NCBI RefSeq assembly: GCF_044003965.1 | Contig: NZ_JBAWKC010000003.1 | Span: 186,001 to 250,000, forward strand | Length of the DNA stretch: 64,000 nucleotides | From: Yeosuana aquiaggeris | Lineage (GTDB): Bacteria; Bacteroidota; Bacteroidia; Flavobacteriales; Flavobacteriaceae | Reading direction: 5' to 3' | Part shown: positions 60,801-64,000 of the stretch, piece after piece | Numbering within the stretch: position 1 is the first letter of the stretch | How the letters are laid out: the number at the start of each line of letters is the position of its first letter | The notes under the pieces: model-generated | What the model was told of the DNA's origin: nothing | Seen by the model: only the letters and a program-made list of their open reading frames with translations | Databases searched by the model: none | Translations under genes and position numbers: made by a program

Positions 60801-62300
60801 AATATTCCATATCTCAAAGTAGATTTAGATTTTGAAGAAAGCACTAAAGTTTCGCTTCAAAATCAAAGTTTTATTTTTGACAGACTTGAATTAACGGATA
60901 CTAAATTTAATTCAAAAGGGCAGCTTAGTGGCTCATTAAGCCATGTTAATTTATCTGATTGGAGTTTAGATTTAGAGTTGGATACTGAGAGGTTATTAGT
61001 GCTTAATACAACAGAAACTGAAGAAGCTCTTTATTATGGAACTGGTTTTATTGGAGGTAAAGCAAGCATAAAAGGTCCCACAGATCAATTATTAATTAGT
61101 GTTATTGGAGAAACAAAATCAGGAACATATTTTAAAATTCCCCTAAGTGATACAGAATCTTTCGGTGACAATTCTTATATACATTTTTTGAGTCCCGAGG
61201 AGAAACAGGCAAAGCGTAGTGGAATTGAATTTAGATTTGAAGAAATCAAAGGTCTTGAACTAGATTTTGATTTAGATATTACAGAAGATGCTGAGATCGA
61301 AATCATTATTAATAAGGCTACAGGTCATGCACTTAAAGGAAGAGGGGTAGGCGGTATGCTTGTTGAAATAAATACTAACGGAAAATTTAATATATATGGT
61401 GACTTTTCGGTATTTGAAGGTGTTTATAATTTTGCATACGGAGGCTTAGTTGCTAAGAAATTTATAGTACAGCCAGGTGGAACTTTAGCCTGGGATGGGG
61501 ATCCATTAAAAGCCCGTATTAATATGGAAGCTATTTATAAAACACAGGCAAATCCTTCTCCATTACTGGATAACCCCATTAACAGAAGTATTCCTGTTGA
61601 ATTAAATATTAATCTAACGGGTGAATTGGAACAACCAGATCCAAGTTTTGAATTTGAGTTTCCAAACGTGAATTCTACAGTAAAATCAGAATTGCAATAT
61701 AGATTGGAATCAAATGATGATAGGCAAAACCAAGCGCTTTATTTATTGTCAACAGGTTCCTTTTCAAGAGGTTTAAGCGAACTTAATTTTTCAGGAACTA
61801 TTGCAGAACGATTGAATGGTATAGTAAATGGTATTTTTACCAGTAGTGACAGTAAATTTAATGTGGGTGTAAATTATGAAGTAGGCGAAAATAGGCCGGA
61901 CTACAAAACAGATGATCGGTTTGACTTAACATTACAAACTCAAATAAGTGATCGCGTACTCATAAATGGTAAAGTAGGCGTTCCAGTTGGAGGAGAAACT
62001 CAGACAGTTGTGGCAGGTGATGTTCAAATTGAATTTTTACTGAATGAAGAAGGTACCTTAAGAGCTAAAGTCTTTAATAGAGAAAATAGCATACGTAATT
62101 TTGGAGAAGAAATTGGGTATACTCAAGGAATTGGTATTTCATATAATGTTGATTTTGACACTTTCAAAGAATTGCTTCAAAGACTTTTATTGAATTCAAA
62201 GAAAAAAACCGTCACTCCGAAGAAAGAATCTGAGAAAGTACCCGAAAGTACCTTGCCAGATTTTGTTGGTTTTAAAAATACTGAAGAAAATGAGAATTAA
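57900..62300 (+). CDS. tamB: TamB-family translocation and assembly protein
   Basis: 1466 aa from the TTG at 57900. One N-terminal membrane helix, a very long repetitive beta-strand region (AsmA/TamB-like groove, about 40-1050), and a C-terminal TamB (DUF490) domain (about 1080-1400; FEGVYNFAYGGLVAKKFIVQPGGTLAWDGDPLKARINMEAIY). Spans the periplasm to move phospholipids or assist barrel assembly. The frame stays open to 57825 and encodes a basic KKFLKILSKIAGI segment just upstream of the helix, as in typical TamB starts, but has no ATG/GTG there, so the true start is uncertain. Confidence 0.93.
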   Translation: MLLLFIILVMILSITAVQTRLGNYATNKLNSSYGTSINIDRVGLQFNGDVQLKNIYIEDFKLDTLISITELNTSILNFRNLYNGKLVFGDIDIYGLVFNIKRYKGESDTNLDVFVAKFDDDNPRKEKSGFLLSSSDVSIYDGVFKLSDENRENPKILELENLNINATNFLINGSDVSSRINTLALRDSRGVAIKNMMTDFSYTLEAMTFDNLQIKTENSILKGNLKFSYNREDFKFFEDKVKITAKFTEANILLDELNTFYNEFGENQHARFNVELSGTLNDLHANNLDLNTSSRSKIVGDFNFKNLFNKEENNFYMLAKFSQLTSTYKDLKALLPNVLGASIPSSFDRLGKFTLIGQSEITPSTIFANVVTETELGFVNSDLKMTRVNNIDNASYKGNIIFEDFDLGVLINDANFGKVSLNIDVDGNGFVAETINTQVKGNVYQIEFNGYNYKNIKVAGNVRNKIFDGNLIASDDNLKFDFNGLVDFSEKMKKYDFEANVYYANLQALNFVKKDTISIFQSSVKMNMNASDLDDAYGQVTFKNTSYKNQNDTYFFDEFAVSSRFEDQIRFMEINSPDIIEGAMSGQFVFKDIAKLFENSIGSIYTNYIPIKVKQNQSINFNFKIYNKIIEVFYPEIKLGKNTFIRGQVESNEKGFKLTFKSPEFKYLDYFASNIELQVDNDNPLFNTYIEVDSIYTKYYSVSKFNLINVTLKDTLFMRSEFKGGKKNKDIFNLSFYHTIDTENKSVVGFKTSDVTIKDNVWFINENKDNFNKISFNKSFTDFNIDKFRINHNNEEIKLSGFLKDSTQKDVKLNFKDVNLANIIPEIDSISLVGNINGDIDVIQKNGNYLPNATIVIDDFKVNNFDFGSFNADIKGNKDLTSYFVDVTIKDDEYKSFSVNGNIDVANNNSYIDVDLAFNKFNLMPLNPLLHDVLSDIRGTVTGKTKVSGNLKRPEINGELIVNNGGFNIPYLKVDLDFEESTKVSLQNQSFIFDRLELTDTKFNSKGQLSGSLSHVNLSDWSLDLELDTERLLVLNTTETEEALYYGTGFIGGKASIKGPTDQLLISVIGETKSGTYFKIPLSDTESFGDNSYIHFLSPEEKQAKRSGIEFRFEEIKGLELDFDLDITEDAEIEIIINKATGHALKGRGVGGMLVEINTNGKFNIYGDFSVFEGVYNFAYGGLVAKKFIVQPGGTLAWDGDPLKARINMEAIYKTQANPSPLLDNPINRSIPVELNINLTGELEQPDPSFEFEFPNVNSTVKSELQYRLESNDDRQNQALYLLSTGSFSRGLSELNFSGTIAERLNGIVNGIFTSSDSKFNVGVNYEVGENRPDYKTDDRFDLTLQTQISDRVLINGKVGVPVGGETQTVVAGDVQIEFLLNEEGTLRAKVFNRENSIRNFGEEIGYTQGIGISYNVDFDTFKELLQRLLLNSKKKTVTPKKESEKVPESTLPDFVGFKNTEENEN

Positions 62301-62450
62301 TAGATTTTATTATTATCCAGTAATAATTTTTCATAAAATCCTCTTTTTTATTAACTAAAACGTTGTAGTTTTAGCACTTACGTAAAAAAACCAAAATGCT
62401 GTTAGTAATCTAATTTTAGTTTAGTAATTTTACTTTTTAATTACGAATTA

Positions 62451-63437
62451 ATGTCAAATAAAATAAAAAAAATAGGCGTTTTAACATCCGGAGGCGATGC
62501 TCCTGGGATGAATGCAGCGATTCGATCTGTAGTTAGAACATGTGCTTATCATAATATAGAATGTGTAGGAGTTTACCGTGGTTATGAAGGTTTAATGGAA
62601 GGTGATTTTAAAGAAATGAATGCCAGAAGTGTAAAAGACATCATTAACAAAGGAGGAACAATCTTAAAATCTGCCAGATCAAAAGAATTTAGAACCAAAG
62701 AAGGAAGAAAATTAGCCTATAATCATTTGATAAATAAAGGGATTGATGCCTTGGTTTTGATTGGTGGTGATGGAACTTTTACCGGAGGGATGATTTTTAA
62801 TGAAGAATTTAATTTTCCGGTTATTGGAATTCCTGGTACTATTGATAATGATATTTATGGAACTTCTCATACACTTGGTTTTGATACTGCTTTAAATACA
62901 GTTGTTGAAGCTGTAGATAAAATTAGAGATACGGCAAGTTCACATAACAGGCTTTTTTTTATAGAAGTCATGGGTCGTGATGTTGGACATATTGCTCTAA
63001 ATGTTGGAGTAGGGTCTGGTGCTGAAGAAATTTTAATACCTGAGGAAGATTTAGGCTTAGATAGATTAGTGGAGTCACTTAGAAGAAGTAGACAATCAGG
63101 GAAATCATCTAGCATTGTTATTGTAGCTGAAGGAGATAAAATAGGAAAAAGCGTTTTTGAGTTAAAAGACTATGTTGATGAAAATATGGAAAACTATGAC
63201 GTGAGAGTCTCAGTTCTGGGGCATATGCAGCGTGGAGGCGCCCCTTCATGTTTTGATCGTGTTTTAGCGAGTAGAATGGGTGTAAAAGCTGTAGAGTCCT
63301 TAATGGAAGGTAAAACCAATTATATGGTTGGATTACTTAATAATGAAATCGAGTTGACTCCTTTAGAAAAGGCTATTAAAGGAAAATCAAAAATAAATTT
63401 AGAATTATTGCGTGTGTCAGAAATAATGGCCACTTAA
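62451..63437 (+). CDS. pfkA: ATP-dependent 6-phosphofructokinase
   Basis: 328 aa. GGDAPGMNAAIR, IGGDGTFTGG, PGTIDNDIYGTSHTLGFDTA and MGRDVGHIAL are canonical. Gly in GGDG and PGT, where PPi-dependent enzymes carry Asp and Lys, marks it as ATP-dependent. Commits fructose-6-phosphate to glycolysis. 18 bp upstream of gapA, a glycolytic pair. Confidence 0.96.
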   Translation: MSNKIKKIGVLTSGGDAPGMNAAIRSVVRTCAYHNIECVGVYRGYEGLMEGDFKEMNARSVKDIINKGGTILKSARSKEFRTKEGRKLAYNHLINKGIDALVLIGGDGTFTGGMIFNEEFNFPVIGIPGTIDNDIYGTSHTLGFDTALNTVVEAVDKIRDTASSHNRLFFIEVMGRDVGHIALNVGVGSGAEEILIPEEDLGLDRLVESLRRSRQSGKSSSIVIVAEGDKIGKSVFELKDYVDENMENYDVRVSVLGHMQRGGAPSCFDRVLASRMGVKAVESLMEGKTNYMVGLLNNEIELTPLEKAIKGKSKINLELLRVSEIMAT

Positions 63438-63455
63438 CATCTTAACATAAATAAA

Positions 63456-64000
63456 ATGTCAAAATTAAAATTAGGAATTAATGGATTTGGTAGAATTGGT
63501 AGAATTGCTTTTAGAGTGGCAGTATCAAGACCAGAAATTGAAGTAGTAGGAATCAATGATTTATTAGATGTAGAACATTTAGCTTACTTATTAAAGTATG
63601 ATTCAGTTCACGGTAAATTTAGTGGCACTGTAGAAGTGAAAAACGGAAATTTAGTTGTAAACGGAAAAGAAATTAGAATTACAGCTGAACGCAATCCAGA
63701 AGATTTAAAATGGGATGCTGTAGGAGCTGAAGTTGTATTAGATTGTACAGGTATTTTTACTTCTTTAGAAGGAGCCCAAAAGCATATTACTGCTGGCGCT
63801 AAAAAGGTTGCTATTTCTGCACCTTCTGCTGATGCACCAATGTTTGTAATGGGAGTAAACCATAAGCAAATTACGGCAGCTCATACGATTGTTTCAAATG
63901 CTTCATGTACAACAAACTGTTTAGCACCTTTAGCTAAAGTTATCAATGATAATTTTGGAATTATAGAAGGACTTATGACTACCGTGCATGCTACAACAGC
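63456..64000 (+). CDS. gapA: Glyceraldehyde-3-phosphate dehydrogenase, 5' part
   Basis: First 181 codons; the gene runs off the right end of the window. Starts MSKLKLGINGFGRIGRIAFR (NAD-binding Rossmann motif), includes INDLLDVEHLAYLLKYDSVHG and the active-site SNASCTTNCLAPLAKV with the catalytic Cys. Asp in INDL suggests NAD preference. Oxidises glyceraldehyde-3-phosphate in glycolysis. Confidence 0.96.
   Translation, partial: MSKLKLGINGFGRIGRIAFRVAVSRPEIEVVGINDLLDVEHLAYLLKYDSVHGKFSGTVEVKNGNLVVNGKEIRITAERNPEDLKWDAVGAEVVLDCTGIFTSLEGAQKHITAGAKKVAISAPSADAPMFVMGVNHKQITAAHTIVSNASCTTNCLAPLAKVINDNFGIIEGLMTTVHATT

Overview
The window comes from a low-GC member of Bacteroidota, most likely a Flavobacteriaceae species. 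The evidence is the two type IX secretion C-terminal sorting domains, the TAnnTTTG-type -7 promoter boxes with poor Shine-Dalgarno sequences, the MoaC-MoaB fusion, the flavobacterial TamB and the DUF4159/THUMP-like methyltransferase neighbourhood. I saw no rRNA, tRNA, insertion sequence or CRISPR array.

Layout. Positions 1-16.7 kb are mostly minus-strand stress and envelope genes: FMN-binding protein, secreted repeat protein, desaturase, phosphoesterase/CDP-alcohol transferase, CbpA/CbpM, an ABC exporter with an M50-CBS protease, and thioredoxin/DUF302. At 16.9-19.8 kb a soluble PAS histidine kinase is followed by a response regulator fused to a Crp/Fnr-type DNA-binding module. From 19.9 to 34.7 kb lie five universal stress proteins, a four-hairpin tandem-repeat locus with no convincing gene (21.2-22.1 kb), phosphoribosyltransferase, hydrolase, DUF2267, class II ribonucleotide reductase, an ATP-cone nuclease, a beta-CASP RNase, Hsp20 and an OmpA lipoprotein. 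At 37.4-39.4 kb there is a sulfur-handling trio (DsrE2-like, DsrC/TusE-like, SQR-like), and at 39.7-46.7 kb a complete molybdenum-cofactor operon behind a ModE-like operator. FadL (46.9-48.2 kb) and a second FMN-binding protein, kinase, regulator and USP set follow (48.5-52.4 kb). From 52.5 kb to the end the genes are ordinary housekeeping: RNA methyltransferases, TsaD, TamB, pfkA and the start of gapA.

How it fits together. I found 18 intergenic FNR-like palindromes, (A/T)TGA(T/C/G)-N4-(A/G)TCA(A/T/G). In every case a TAnnTT-core -7 box lies with its centre exactly 33 bp from the palindrome centre, pointing to the downstream gene, which is class II activator geometry. They precede nearly every stress operon, the sulfur trio, FadL, two secreted T9SS proteins and the hairpin-repeat locus, but none of the housekeeping genes after 52.5 kb. 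Both PAS kinases carry the FixL haem-ligand histidine at the aligned position (H64), and the second also has the FixL distal arginine (R84). Both regulators combine a receiver with an FNR-like helix-turn-helix and lack FNR iron-sulfur cysteines. The simplest reading is a compact oxygen-sensing circuit (FixL-like kinase, then FixJ/FixK-in-one regulator) controlling a low-oxygen survival regulon. From memory, its content (USPs, Hsp20, class II RNR, PRT plus dienelactone-hydrolase, M50-CBS protease, eRF1-like small protein, PPOX proteins) strikingly parallels the mycobacterial DosR dormancy regulon. The perfect FNR box in front of the hairpin-repeat locus suggests an oxygen-regulated, probably noncoding, transcript and is the most novel single element.
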